Assembly (NCBI GenBank): GCA_003427395.1
Contig: BFEA01000539.1
Coordinates: 91,371-126,375, forward strand
DNA: 35,005 nt
Reading direction: 5' to 3'
From: Chara braunii
Taxonomy: Eukaryota > Streptophyta > Charophyceae > Charales > Characeae
Shown here piece after piece: positions 9,247 through 20,228 of this stretch. The translations under genes were made by a program, and so were the position numbers. Position 1 is the stretch's first letter, and the number at the start of each line of letters is the position of its first letter. Under the pieces are notes generated by a model, which did not search any database, was not told where the DNA came from, and saw only the letters and a list, made by a program, of their open reading frames with translations.

Positions 9247-10043
9247 AAGAGGGAGGGCGACCGGGAGCAAAAAAAAAAACAAGTGACAATGGGATATACG
9301 TACCTAGTTATGTTGGAGATTTGCATGCTCGGTAGTTTCACGTACTTCGGTTGTTGTTGACCATGGCAGCAGGTTGGTTCGCCACCTTTTGGTTGGAATA
9401 GTAAAGCGACTGTATGACCACAACCTGAACGTTGGGCACTGGTAAAAAGACAAGCTCCAATTTCGACCATCCTCGCTAGTACATGTGTTTTCAAATAAGT
9501 TGAGTCCGCTGCTTTGGTTTTTCATGGGTGCTACACCGGTGTGTTCTGCTTAATGGACACTATTTGACTAATCAATTTTCAAAATGGGGTTGCAATTTAA
9601 GTCCCTCATTTTGCTATCTGCTCAATTTCCGCCTTAAACTGCTAATAATGCGCAGATTGTTGTCGGTTCAGGATGCTGATAACTCTTGTGTTGAGGGCTG
9701 GTGTTTGCACCCATGGTTCGAATAGAGCACGAAGAAGGATGTGCTCTATTTCGACGCGGCCTCTAAAGGACGTGTAACTGCCGTTTGGTCAGAGAGAACG
9801 ACTTGGCGACTTTAGAGAGGGATCAAGTTGCAAACGGGGGTCTTTGCTGTGACCCGGTGACTTGTCAGGGTGTTGCTACTCGTCCTTTAGGCCATTGTTT
9901 GACTATCTCCATTGCGATTTTTGACCATTATTGCGGGGTCCTCAGGGGCTTGAAGGAATCAAGGCCCTCTCACGCAAGTTTGATTGCACCTCTGTTGTAT
10001 CTTAGTGACTTAATGATTTTCTTTCTGTCTTTCTTACTTTCAG
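9247..10043. other. Unassigned DNA
   Basis: No confident gene. Short open frames (up to 111 codons) have no recognisable family. The end (about 10010-10043) is a pyrimidine-rich tract ending in CAG that could be a 3' splice site for the candidate exon that follows. Confidence 0.35.
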
Positions 10044-10187
10044 TTTAATCTATTGGTTAAGAGAGGAAAGCGGAATGCGGGATTGAAACCTGTAATTCAT
10101 GCCAAGGCCTCTATGGAAGGTTCGCCCCACCGAGTGCGAGAGCTCTGCCGGAATTTAGGTCAGATTCTGGAGGCAGAGAATTGTCAG
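10044..10187 (+). CDS. Possible internal exon of an unknown gene
   Basis: An open stretch of exactly 48 codons lies between a strong acceptor (TTCTTACTTTCAG, ending at 10043) and a consensus donor (CAG followed by GT at 10188). The peptide is basic and helix-prone (it contains VKRGKRNAGLKP and RVRELCRNLGQILEAENCQ) and does not resemble any family I know. A second exon-like stretch, 10364-10436, also has a good acceptor (GTTTGCAG) and a donor, but it is open only in a phase that does not match this exon. The gene, if real, is therefore incomplete or needs another small exon. The case rests on splice signals only. Confidence 0.3.
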
Positions 10188-10429
10188 GTCTATCTTCTCC
10201 TGCCCTGTGTGAACCCACCATACCTCTATTATTACATCTCTATAGTTTTGTCTGAGAGATGTGTCTGTGCTCTTTATGAATTTTGTTTTCCTTTCAGAAC
10301 TTGATCAGATTAATTGAAAGGAATACATACTTGAAGATCAGTTTCTTTTTGTTTTGTTTGCAGACAGACTAAGGAATGAACTAGGGAAAGATGGAAGAAA
10401 GACAGTTTTTCATGCATTTGATCGAGTCA

Positions 10430-11060
10430 ACCAAAGGTTGAATATTGTTTCTAAGCTGAATGACTCAATGCTATGTTTATTGCTTGTTTTATGAAGGACC
10501 AGACATTGACTTTAAACTGAATGACTTGGTTGTTGTGGTTATTTTTAAGGGCTCGTCTGTCTGATTTTTTAGACCAAGCATTTTTTCTAAGTTGAATGGT
10601 TTGGTTTATCTGTTTATTTTGGAGTTTCTGACTGAAGTTGAACATTATTTCCAAGTCGAATGATCAAACTTCATGCTTTTGTATGACTTGGGATAAAATG
10701 GGCTTGTTTTCAAGCTGAATGGTTCAAATTAAGCTATATTACTAAGAAAAGAGGTAAAGTCTACTAAGCTATATTACTAAGAAAAGACATGCTATAATTG
10801 GAAGAAACTGGACAAGGTAAGCATTGTTTCTAAGTTGAATGACTTAGTCCCCTGCCCATATTTTGAAGACAAGTGAGATAATTACTAAATTTTGAATATT
10901 TAAACAGTTCAGGGCGACTAAACATTGTTTCTGAGCTGAATGGTCTAGTCATATGTCCAAAGAAGAGAGAAGTAGTTGTGTAACATGTTTATGTATAATT
11001 GAAGACATGCTATGCATTATTTCTAAGTTGAATGGTTTAACGTCATGCCATATGTAAGGT
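10430..11060. repeat. Irregular interspersed repeats with core CTAAGTTGAATG
   Basis: Eight variants of a motif like CATTGTTTCTAAGTTGAATG occur in one orientation, with their GAATG at 10458, 10519, 10594, 10658, 10717, 10837, 10938 and 11030. Spacings are 61, 75, 64, 59, 120, 101 and 92 bp. This is an eroded tandem array with a basic unit of roughly 60 bp. A separate 35-bp tandem duplication (AAGCTATATTACTAAGAAAA at 10731 and 10766) lies within it. Confidence 0.7.
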
Positions 11061-11061
11061 A

Positions 11062-12300
11062 AGTAAAAAGGAAAATCATTTGGAGGATCAGTGAACTATC
11101 TTATGAGAAAACAACTCGAGACTTTGGTGAGAGTACTTACCTATTGTGGTATGAACTTATTGTGATTGAGTGTAAGCTCTACTTACTGCGATCATTAACC
11201 TTGATAGGTAGTTGCTTTAGGTGCTCGCTACGTGTTGGAGTCATAAAAGTTAGTTTAATTCCTATGTCAATTTTTCATACTTGGCTTTGTATAAAATTTG
11301 GAAAGTCACTTTCGCTAAAGGAAGTGATGCCCAAATTTTTGCAAAACCAAGGATTTTGTCAAAAGTTGATTTTTCAAAGTTTTAATTTTGTCTGAGATTT
11401 ATATTCGACTTTGTAGAAATTAAAAAAACCTTCTTTTTTAGGGGAAATGCTGCCAATTTGTTTTCTAAATTAGAAAGTTAAACAAAATTTGACTTTGTGA
11501 AGTCGAAATTTGGAGGATCAATGAACTATCTTATGAGGAAACAACTCGAGACTTTGGTGAGAGTACTTACCTATTGTGGTATTAACTTTGTTTGTGATTG
11601 AGTGTGAGCTCTACTTAGTGTGAGCATTAGCCTTGACTGGTTGGAACACTGTAGACAGAGAAGGAATATCAACCACATGCTGGAGCCATAAAAGTTAGTT
11701 CAATTCCTGCATTTTTTAGGTTAAGTCTATTTTTCACACCTGGCTTTATATAAAATTTGGAAAGTCACTTTCGCTAAGGGAAATGATGCCCAAATTTTTG
11801 CAAAACCATGGAGTTGGTCAAATTTTGACTTTTCAAAGTTTTAATTTTTTCCGAGATTTATACCCGGCTTTGTAGAAATCTGAAAAACCTTCTTTTTTTG
11901 AGGAAGTGATGCCAAAATTTTCACTAAATCAGGAAGTTAAACAAAATTTGACTTTGAGAATTCGGAATCATTTTCAGATTTTGTAGTTAACTTTATATAA
12001 ATTTTGGAATGACACTTCTCTAGAGGAAGTGCTGCTGAAAAGTTTGTTGAATTTTGTAGTGGAAAAAATTGAAGTTTTATTTTGAGTTCATATCACGCTT
12101 AGTATAAATTTGAGAAGTATACCTCTCTAAAGGAGATGCTGACCACATTTTTACTAATCCAGAGAGCTAAACAAAATTAGACTCTCTAAGGTTAAAAATC
12201 GTTTCAGATTTTATATTTAGTCGAGTATAAATTATGGGAAGACACTTGCGCTAGAGGGAATGCTAGCCAAATTTTTTTAGTTTTGAGGAGTTAGATTATA
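11062..12300. repeat. AT-rich tandem repeats, 430-bp and about 120-bp periods
   Basis: A block starting TGGAGGATCA at 11081 repeats at 11511, a 430-bp period, with long identical stretches such as AACAACTCGAGACTTTGGTG. Within and after it a monomer of about 120 bp recurs, marked by a TTTRTATAAATTTGG-like start near 11289, 11408, 11746, 11867, 11989, 12108 and 12224, followed by CTAAAGGAAGTGATGCC. Divergence grows toward 12300. This is a satellite with higher-order structure and has no coding capacity. Confidence 0.78.
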
Positions 12301-14560
12301 TTTCGGTGAGGTAGATTTTGGCGGTCCATCCTGTATAAGGGTATAGGGGAGATGTTGTCAAAAATTTCCTTTTCTTTTGACACTTGCTTAAAAAGTAAAC
12401 TCAAATTTAATCATTGGAAGAATTTGAGTGAAGTGTGATATGGAGGTTTATTCTTCATACACTTAAAGTTTAGTCTTGGGGATTGCCTTGTGTTGGGTTA
12501 CTAGTGTTTTTTCGACCATTTCAATTCAAAATTTGATTAAATCCAAAACGATTCAACAAGGAATGCTTTATGTTATCTATTGAAAACAAGTCGGTTGTCG
12601 ATTCCTCGGTTTACGACTCAACTCTAACTCATTCTCGCCACTCAACCTAAATGTCTTAACTCGAGTGGTTTGAATTGTTTCTTTGGGTTCTAAATCAGAC
12701 TTTTATTGAATGACCATTTAAAAAGGTACTGCGTGTTTTATTTTGGAAGGTTGGACAAAGGTTGAGGATTGTGTGGTTAAGGCGAGGGGTATGAGTGCAG
12801 AAAGTGGTTGAAGCTAACCCTGCATAGTGAGGTGTTTGCCGATGTTAAATCTTTGATGTGATTGCAAGTATGTGTTGTGAGTGAAAGTTCAGATTTGACT
12901 TTGTCTGCGATCATAAGTATATTTATGAAGAGAGTCGCACATTGATTGTGAGAGTATTTATCACATGTTTTTGTAACCTTCCTGTTTGTATGTGGTTGTT
13001 TACTATGTCCGCATGTATTGGTCGGATTGACCGTCGTGAGAGAAAATAGGGTTTCTTTTTTAACCGTTTTATAGGTGGACGTTAAGTCCGTAGCAGTTGT
13101 CAAAGTTAAACATTTTTACCTGTCTCCAGACCTTGAATGATGGAGCCCCACTTTCAGTGTTAGGGGTGTCTAACTGCTATAAAGGGCCGAGGCCCACCTA
13201 CGACGCATCCCCGTAGGTGCAGAAGAGGGTAAGACTCTTAACCGCCTTATTAGTTGTCAAGTGTCGTAAGATTAATCCCTCAAGGCGCGTGTTAGCTGAC
13301 ACTTGAGTGTCAAAAACAACCCTCAAGACCATTGAGGGTTGCATGGTCATGGGTACTACATAGTACGCCATCACTGCGACTGCTTGCGTATTCATGCATG
13401 GTTAGTCGATGTGACAAAGTTTGCGTCCTCGCGATATTTATTCAGGTATCGTGAGTGACGCACAATTATTTCCTGTGTCAGAAAAGTTATGGGTTGGATA
13501 TAAAAAGGGACTAAGCACGTTTTGTGTGAGTAACTTGATTTTTGTTTTGGCGTGGTGTAACACGTGGTTAGATGAACCGTCCTAGTCGACTGGCGTTGAG
13601 TAGTGCTTGGGATATCAACCCCCAATGTGTCGGCTCGTGTACGGGCCCAATAGAAGCATTCGACCGCGCATACCCCCTATGCTACAATGTACGAGAAATG
13701 CCCTTGGCTGGACCACCTCTGCGATTGCAACTGAGTAACTTTCACACGTGGTTCGGTAGCTCAATTGGGATACGGGTGGTAACAACCCCTTGGGCAAAGG
13801 TAAGTTGTACCTTGCGTGACCTTATCCTGTCGTAGAGGTTCACGAGAGGTATGGCTGGCGCACTCAGTTGAAGCGACGAAAGCTTCACGGCGAAGAAGTC
13901 CTGAACAAATCCTGCGTGACGTGTCCGAGACGTTTTCCCTGTGGGACTGATGCGTTCGACAACGCCGAGCCTCAGTCTCTTCAAGTCGGATTGGGGTGCG
14001 CTGTTTGGTGACCGTTGAATTTTAAAATTGTGAAGTATTCTATCTTACTATTAATGGGCTGGATATTATTGAAATGCCCTTTAAATTTTAATTATTATTT
14101 TTTTTTATTTTATCTAAGCTCCTTGTTTAGAACATAGGGACTCTGGCAATCAGTGTCTATAAAAGGAACGTGGCAGTAAGGCCAATATTTGCACAAGGCA
14201 TGACCATGCTAAGGACTACGCTGCTCTAACAATCGCGATTGTAGCGCTAAGAGGTGAGGCGCTCAACGCACAAATATCTGTTCTCGGCAATTCAGTGGTT
14301 TACGAGTGTGTGTGACTAGTGACTAGTGGTACTAGGTGCATATTATTTAAGAAGTGGGCGGCTATGACTTACCATAAAGGCCTGCATGGTTTTAGGCCGT
14401 GACATCTGAAGTTTTTATGGAGTTGGGAACAAAAGAATGAGGAAGGGGTTATAGTGGATACTATCTTCACCTATCTGAGACCTTACACATTTATTATGAT
14501 CCTGGCCAATTTTGAAATACACATTCATCAGATAGTACAATGTCGTCTAATTACAGAAAG
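12301..14560. other. Unassigned DNA with hairpins and a tRNA-like remnant
   Basis: No gene is recognised. A perfect stem AACCCTCAA/TTGAGGGTT with a 5-nt loop lies at about 13318-13340. At 13756-13769 TAGCTCAATTGG matches the tRNA A box fully, but no cloverleaf can be completed downstream. The block at about 13939-13965 repeats one at 7638-7664, which follows the mitochondrial-type tRNA, so this region may hold another decayed organellar fragment. Confidence 0.35.
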
Positions 14561-15838
14561 AAATCAATGAACTTAAGAGGAGAGAGAGGGTAAGAAGAAG
14601 AAGAAGAAGAAGAAAGAAAGAAGGAGAAGATGATCTACACCAGTATAGACAAATGATAATGCTCTTCTTCTCCTCCAAACACTCTCCTCCTCCTTTACTC
14701 CTCCTCTCTTATTCACACAATAAATAATAGTACAATGTTGAATGGCTGAACCAAAATCAATGGTCGAATCCCTCTTCTACTGTGGGTATCACTTGAGGTC
14801 CGCCATCGCCATGACCGCCTCTCTCCTTCTTCCTCCTAGGTCGAGGCTACGGCGGACTACCGGGGTATGACCCGACTCTCCAACGGACAACACGAAGCAG
14901 CTATTGTTGCTCTAGCTCAGCCCGCCATGCCTGCCTCTGCCTCGAAGCTTCTTGGTGTAGCTCTACCCCAGTTAGGGTCTTCTTGCTGCAGTGCCCACCA
15001 AGGTGATGAAGATGACTCCCACCATGGCCAGATAAGTACCTCTGGCGCTCCCCCTTCCTCCTGGTCTTCTTCCTCCTCCGTGTCCTTGTTCCTTCCCAAG
15101 CAACGATGTTCTTGCTAGCGCTGCTCCAGCCAGCGGTCCAACTAGTGTTTCGCCAAACTTGCACACCGACAATGAGGTTGGGCTCTTTACCCGACCTGGA
15201 GATATAGCGGCCTGCTTGGCTCTTGGGCGGTAACTTCCACGCCGCTCGGCCTTCCAGGCAACCGGTACCTCTTCCCTTTCGGAGGGAAACATCATTGCAG
15301 ACTCTGTTATTGCCCGTACAGGCCCTAGACTTAGACTGGTTGGACTGGTACCAGCCTAGACCTAGCCTACAACTACTGGACCTCTAAAAATGCCAACTTT
15401 TGTCTTCTTCTGCTTGGCCTCGAGTGCCCGACACATCTACCTCTTCGGGGTGTGGTACCGGCCTACCTGCTACTTGAGTGTTTCCCCCCTGCTTCAAGTG
15501 GTGCGGGCCTCTTCCCCCACCACTTGAGTGTTTTCCCCGCTGCAATCCTCAATGTCACGACCACAAATAAGTATTGGCCCTGCGGGCCCAACGAACGAAC
15601 AAGTGCCCTTGCGGGTCATACACACACTTAAGCCAACAAACACTCAAACAGACATGCAGACCAGCAAGCGTGCACACACACAAACTTAGGGAAGTTAGTA
15701 GCAAGCGGGAAACTCAGCAAGGCATTTAGTCCATAAGCAAAACTCATAAATCAGTTGTGTGTCTCAGTCCGTGTTTGGTCGGGTCATCACTTATTAGTAA
15801 AGTTAAAAATTAACGTCTACGGTAGAAGTGAATAGGAA
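14561..15838. other. Low-complexity and unassigned DNA upstream of gypsy element
   Basis: Purine-rich (GAA/GA)n at about 14577-14630 is followed by CT-rich DNA to about 14710. Open frames at 14867-15295 on both strands overlap and lack domains. It may include the 5' untranslated part of the retrotransposon, but I could not find a long terminal repeat matching the 3' side (19900-20170). Confidence 0.35.
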
Positions 15839-16200
15839 ATGAGGAGAGATGAGGACATGCACGCAGCCGTTACCAAGGCTCGTAATAAGGCCGAACAAAG
15901 GTGCAATAGGGATGAAGTAACTGCGACACTGCAGGTCACTATCACATACCACGAAGAAGATACATTTACCGAGACCAACGAGCGTGAGCAGCAACGTCTG
16001 GATCAAGACCCTGAGGTATAGTCTGAAATAAGCGATGTGGTGACACAGTCCCAACACAGACTGGACCAGTGGCGACGAGACCACCCGCCAGTTGCGCCTA
16101 TGGAGGATGACCGACGAAGAGTTTGAGGCCGCGATGCAGTTACAAGTTTGCAGGGCAAGAACGGGAGAGGTAGATCAGCGTACTAGCAGTGAGGAGCGAA
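15839..16200 (+). pseudogene. Gag-like remnant of the gypsy element
   Basis: A 60-codon charged open stretch (15839-16021), rich in Glu, Gln and Arg, is followed in another frame at about 16100-16200 by more charged sequence (MTDEEFEAAMQLQ). This suits the N-terminal, coiled-coil-like part of a plant gypsy Gag, and the position upstream of RT supports it. No zinc knuckle or capsid motif is visible. From 16200 to 16850 no protease signature is found. Confidence 0.35.
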
Positions 16201-16861
16201 CATTCGAAGTCAAATTCTCACGTAAGAATGTGCGTGTGAAAAACTGTTGTTGTCATCACTTCTTCCTCTGAGTGCGATGGTCGTGAGACGACTATAGACT
16301 GAAAAGAGGTGAAGGTGTATGCACGAAATCGAAGGGCGAATTGCTAAGAGCATAGAGTCGGAGTTTGACTTTGGAGAGAGAGCAAAAGTGAAAGAAATGG
16401 TTGTCTACGTCGGTTGCCATTAGAGAGAACGAGCTCACATGTGAAGCTGTTGATGTCATCAATTTGCTTGAGTACTCTCATTGATCGTCATCTTCGAAGT
16501 TGTCGTTGCTGCTATTGTCAAAGAGTGTTACTCCAAGGACGACGATAGGTATGAGATAATTACAAGTGTCAACGAAGTGGGGTGTATGCACGAAGCGGTG
16601 TATTAACAGTGTCCGAGTGATTCGAAAACCACGGACCTACTACCGAGAGTATGTGAGAACTGAAAGTGGCCAAACCGTGTAGTAGAAAATGACGACGAGG
16701 CGAGAATGAGGTACCAAATGAGAGGAAGGTATCTCTACTTAGAGACTCTCGCAGTGAAATTCTCGTGTGTTGATCACAATCGGCATCATATGAATGTAGG
16801 GAAGAGAAGCGTAGTAAGATTTCTAAAGGACTAATCTACCGAATGTCCACGAGAGAATTAG

Positions 16862-18180
16862 AAGAACTGAAAAAACAACTACAATAACTTACAAAAAAAA
16901 GATGGATTCGAACAAGTTCCTCTCCTTATGGTGCACCTATCTTATTCGTGCATAAAAAGGAAGGTGAACTCAGACTGTGTATTGACTATTGAGGACTAAA
17001 TCCCGTAACGATCAAGAATGCAGAACCCCTTCTTGGTATCGATGTCTTCTCGATCAACTGCGGGGTTACCAGTACTTCAGTAAGATTGATCCGAAGTCAG
17101 GATACCACCAAATCGAGGTGCCACTTGAAGATCAACACAAGATGGTGTTCAGAACAAGGCATGGACACTATGAGTTCATTGTCATGCCTTTTGGATTGAC
17201 TAACGCCCCCGCAGCCTTTTAGAGGTCAATGAACGAACTGTTTAGATAGTGGCTAAATCAATTTGTAGTGGTGTACCTTGATGATATCCTCGTCTACAGT
17301 CAGACGTTGGAAGACCATTAGAAACACCTACGGATGGTTCTAGGAAAGTTAAGAGAAAGTAACCATAGGTTAAATCCTAAGAAGTCCCCCGAGTTTGCTA
17401 AGTCTGAGGTACTTTATCTTAGACACATAATGAATGAAGAGGGACTAAGGCTTGGATCCCACTATTGTTAGTGAGGTCATTTTCGGGCCCGAATTCGGAT
17501 CCCACAATGTACCGGGGTGTTCGGGACCCGAAACAAAATTCGGTTGTTTCTACTCACTATGCGCATCGTGTCAATCAGGTCGTGACACCTGCCGTGAAAC
17601 GACACTTGTTTCGCAAAAGCAGGCATCCCCCTACTCTGCCCCTTGAAAGATGGCGCAGAAAGATGTTTTTTCTTTTTGGACCGTTGGAATGTCTGTGGTC
17701 CTGTCGGTGCGACGCAACGATTTTTCCTCACCGAGCTAGGCCGCAAGTTGTCAGTGACAGCAGAGTGAAGGCGTTGGACATAAAATCGGACCAAGGGAAC
17801 GCTGCAGGTTCCTCGCACCCCGACGCATATCGACACTGTTCCCGCAATGTCCCTGGAAGGTCGGGCATATGGGATGCGAGAAAATTTATACGACGCGAAC
17901 GAGAAGGTTCCTGCTCCTACGGGACTTTTTCGACTTTTTTGTTAAAAGCGCGATGTGGGATCCTAGCCTGAGGCCCAAAGAGAAGAAGATCACTGCAATC
18001 AGAGATTGACCCAGACCTAAGACTGTCACCGAGTTGCCATTTTTCTTAAGACTTGCTAGTTATTACCAAAAGTTTGTGAGAAACGTCTCCCTAACGGTTG
18101 CATCCATGAGAAAATTGTTGAAGAAAAAAAAACATTGGTTATGGGACAAAAACTGTAAGTCCTCGTTCAAGAAGTTAAAA
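16862..18180 (+). pseudogene. Gypsy reverse transcriptase, split by an insertion
   Basis: The RT begins with [11 protein letters not shown] at about 16912, then LRLCIDY. After a one-base frameshift near 17042 it continues with [15 protein letters not shown] (motif A region), [19 protein letters not shown] sequence and the catalytic YLDD at 17274-17285. In-frame stops lie at 16990, 17220, 17247 and 17319, and another at about 18006. The reading is interrupted at 17453 by a 510-bp insert and resumes at about 17971 with the connection domain (PRPKTVTEL, SYYQKFV). RT would normally copy the element RNA into cDNA in a virus-like particle. This copy cannot. Confidence 0.9.
17454..17963. mobile_element. 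510-bp TIR element inside the gypsy RT
   Basis: The insert begins GGATCCCAC (17454-17462) and ends with the exact inverse GTGGGATCC (17955-17963). RT coding stops at its left edge and resumes just after its right edge, so both boundaries are set independently of the repeats. The flanks CTAAGGCTT (17445-17453) and CTGAGGCCC (17968-17976) agree at 6 of 9 positions, all differences being transitions. They may be an old 9-bp target-site duplication, which would suit a Mutator-like MITE. No transposase is encoded, and the 168-codon open frame across it has no domain. Confidence 0.7.
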
Positions 18181-18188
18181 CACTCGTA

Positions 18189-18617
18189 TTGCTGACCCAC
18201 TACCTTGTGTTAAAGATTGTTAACTCATCATTTCCTTTCATTGTCACAACTGATGCTAGTCAGTCTGGGATCGGGGCTGTGCTACAGCAAGACAACGCGA
18301 AAGGCTATAAACCTATAGAGTTTATGTCTAAACGCCTTCCCTCTGACGAAGTAGCTAACTCCATGTACGAAAGAGAATTGTATGCCTTAGTGGAAGCACT
18401 GGAGACTTGGAAACACTACTTGTTCGGACGACACTTCACGGTTTACTCAACCCTGAAGTGCATCAAGACTACTCTCCGACCCTGCGACAAGTTAGTAACA
18501 TGGTCTGGATTCATCGACACATTTGATTGTGAATTGAAAACCATTAAAGGAAAATCGAATGTTGTTGTTAATGCTTTGTCTATGCGTTATTATTTCTTTG
18601 GTACGATTGTTACCTAA
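18189..18617 (+). pseudogene. Gypsy RNase H domain
   Basis: The frame carries the RNase H signature of Ty3/gypsy Pol: FPFIVTTDASQSGIGAVLQQ (catalytic Asp in TDAS), PIEFMSKRL, YERELYALVEALETWKHYL (catalytic Glu) and a late GKSNVVVNALS where DALS with the last catalytic Asp is expected, so that Asp reads Asn. A TLKCIK stretch replaces the usual TDHKSL motif. The frame is open for 142 codons but is disconnected from RT and integrase by stops and shifts. Confidence 0.88.
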
Positions 18618-18639
18618 CTCGACATTGAGAAAAGTTGAA

Positions 18640-19360
18640 GGACCGAATTCGTCAAGGGTACGTTGGAGATCCAATTTGGAGTCTTATCATCCAAACCCTT
18701 TAGAAAATTATGAACTTTTTCCTGAATACCAAATAACTGATGACTTGCTTTTCTTTGTTGATCAATCCGAAAAAAGAATTTGTATTCCCCATAGAGAAGA
18801 CATTAAAAGTATGATTTTTTTGAAATGTCATAATACTGAGGGTCAATTCAGGTTTAAGAAGACATACGTTAATGTGAGAGAGTTTTTTGAATGAAACGGA
18901 ATGAAAGAGGATGTAGTAACCTATACGCGAACTTGTCTTGTTTGCCAAAGGAACAAACCCTCTACTAAGAATCCCTTGGGACTACTACGACCACTACCTA
19001 TTCAAGGTGAACCATGCGAGTCCATCTCTATTGACTTTATGAGTTTCACCAAGAGTCGAAATGAGAATAGTCAGGTAATGGTCATTGTTGACAGATTATG
19101 TAAGTATGCAATGATCATTCCTTCACTGCCAGAAGCTAAAACAAAACTCGTCATCCAAAAGTTTTAGATGCGATGGGTTTCCAAGTATGGATATCCGAAA
19201 ACCATCGTCTCTGATAGGGATGTACGATTCACCGATCTACAATGGCAAAAGTCGACGGAAGCCTACGACACAAGATTGCCATGTCGTCAAGTAGACACTG
19301 TGAAACGCATAGATAAACTGAGCAAATGTGAACAACTATATGAGGCCTGGTCAAATTGAT
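18640..19360 (+). pseudogene. Gypsy integrase, zinc and catalytic core remnants
   Basis: An HHCC-type zinc region is readable at about 18820-18960: CHNTEGQFRFKKTY, then TCLVCQRNK. One zinc-binding His is replaced (GQFR instead of GHFG). The core keeps the first Asp (SIDFMSF, about 19030) and the second (VSDRDVRF, about 19212), but the region expected to hold the third acidic residue is degraded. Stops occur at about 18892 (TGA) and 19165 (TAG). Integrase would insert the cDNA. This copy is inactive. Confidence 0.85.
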
Positions 19361-19373
19361 TGGGATGATTAAG

Positions 19374-19830
19374 ATTGCAAGTGTCTATAATGTTCATACT
19401 GTTACTGGAAGAACACCTAACCCACTGCACAAAGGTTGGAAGCCTAGACGTCTCATTGATGTGTTGGCTAGGGAGCAAGTTCAGAGCCCACCCCCAGGAA
19501 CAAGAGAATTTGCAATTTTGTATGAACAAGACACAACTGACGTAAAGGAGAACACAGAGAAAGCCCAACTACAAATGATCGACCAAGCAAACAAACATCG
19601 TCAACCTTCTTAGTTCAAAGAAGGAGATCTAGTCTAGATAAAGTCTAAAAAGTTTTCCCTCGAAGAAAATATCTTTCAAAAATGTTACCTGTCTATTATA
19701 GACCTTGGGGTTCTTAAGGTTATTGGAGACACATATGAACAGTCCTACCGAATTGACGTACCCCTCACCTCAAGACGTACCCCATCTTTCATGCTTCCAA
19801 ATTGCTACCCTGCGTCGAAGTCCACGAGTT
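19374..19830 (+). pseudogene. Gypsy integrase C-terminal module
   Basis: Readable pieces match the C-terminal part of plant gypsy integrases: VTGRTPNPLHKGW (about 19400-19437), a Gln/Lys-rich helix (KAQLQMIDQANKHRQ), then FKEGDLV and the beta-barrel segment ending in a PSFMLPN motif near 19790-19800. Stops at 19612 and 19636 break the frame. No chromodomain is evident downstream. Confidence 0.75.
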
Positions 19831-19905
19831 TTCCAACCGACCATCCATGATTCCCCCCTTAATGCACGAAGGTTACGAAGTCGAAAGAATTTTGGAACAT
19901 AGATA

Positions 19906-20197
19906 TTTTTCTACAGTTGGCAGGGGAAGACCCCGCTGAGACATTTTGTACTTCGATATTGTTGAGCTTTGCTCCTGACTGGGTTCATTGCAGTTTAACC
20001 GCTTTCTATTTTTAATTGGGAATGAATTTTATCCCACCCTCATATAAAATTTGTTCAATTTAATTCTATACACAACATAGTTTGTTTTTTTTTTTCTTCT
20101 TCTTTTCAATCTGTTATAACCCTTGGCTGATCCGACACGTCTGGTAAGCAAGGTGACTCAGGCGGTCCTGTTGTCACATTGTGTTTTTTGAAAGAAC

Positions 20198-20228
<31 letters not shown>
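19906..20228. other. 3' side of gypsy element, poly-A before gap
   Basis: Non-coding. It contains the purine run at 19919-19930 and AT-rich DNA, and ends in a long poly-A (from 20201) that runs into the gap. An assembly break in a homopolymer is likely. Confidence 0.5.

Larger units (their letters stand above)
15839..19905 (+). mobile_element. Degenerate Ty3/gypsy LTR retrotransposon, internal region
   Basis: The order gag-like remnant, reverse transcriptase, RNase H, integrase and integrase C-terminal module is that of Ty3/gypsy (Metaviridae). The copy is dead: many in-frame stops, at least one frameshift in RT (about 17042), no recognisable protease, and a foreign 510-bp insertion. A purine run GGCAGGGGAAGA at about 19919-19930 could be the polypurine tract, but the expected 3' LTR pair was not found. 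Most premature stops look like C-to-T or G-to-A changes, as expected for a long-methylated copy. Confidence 0.88.

Noticed and set aside
10364..10436. Second exon for the candidate gene at 10044-10187
   Set aside because: Good splice signals, but the only open phase does not match the first exon, and in phase 0 it meets a stop at the third codon.
13756..13830. tRNA gene starting at the perfect A box TAGCTCAATTGG
   Set aside because: No acceptor stem, D stem or T arm can be completed, and a B box is missing at normal spacing. It is at most a remnant.
19906..20170. 3' LTR of the gypsy element
   Set aside because: No matching copy was found upstream in 13900-15840, so an LTR cannot be claimed although its position would be right.
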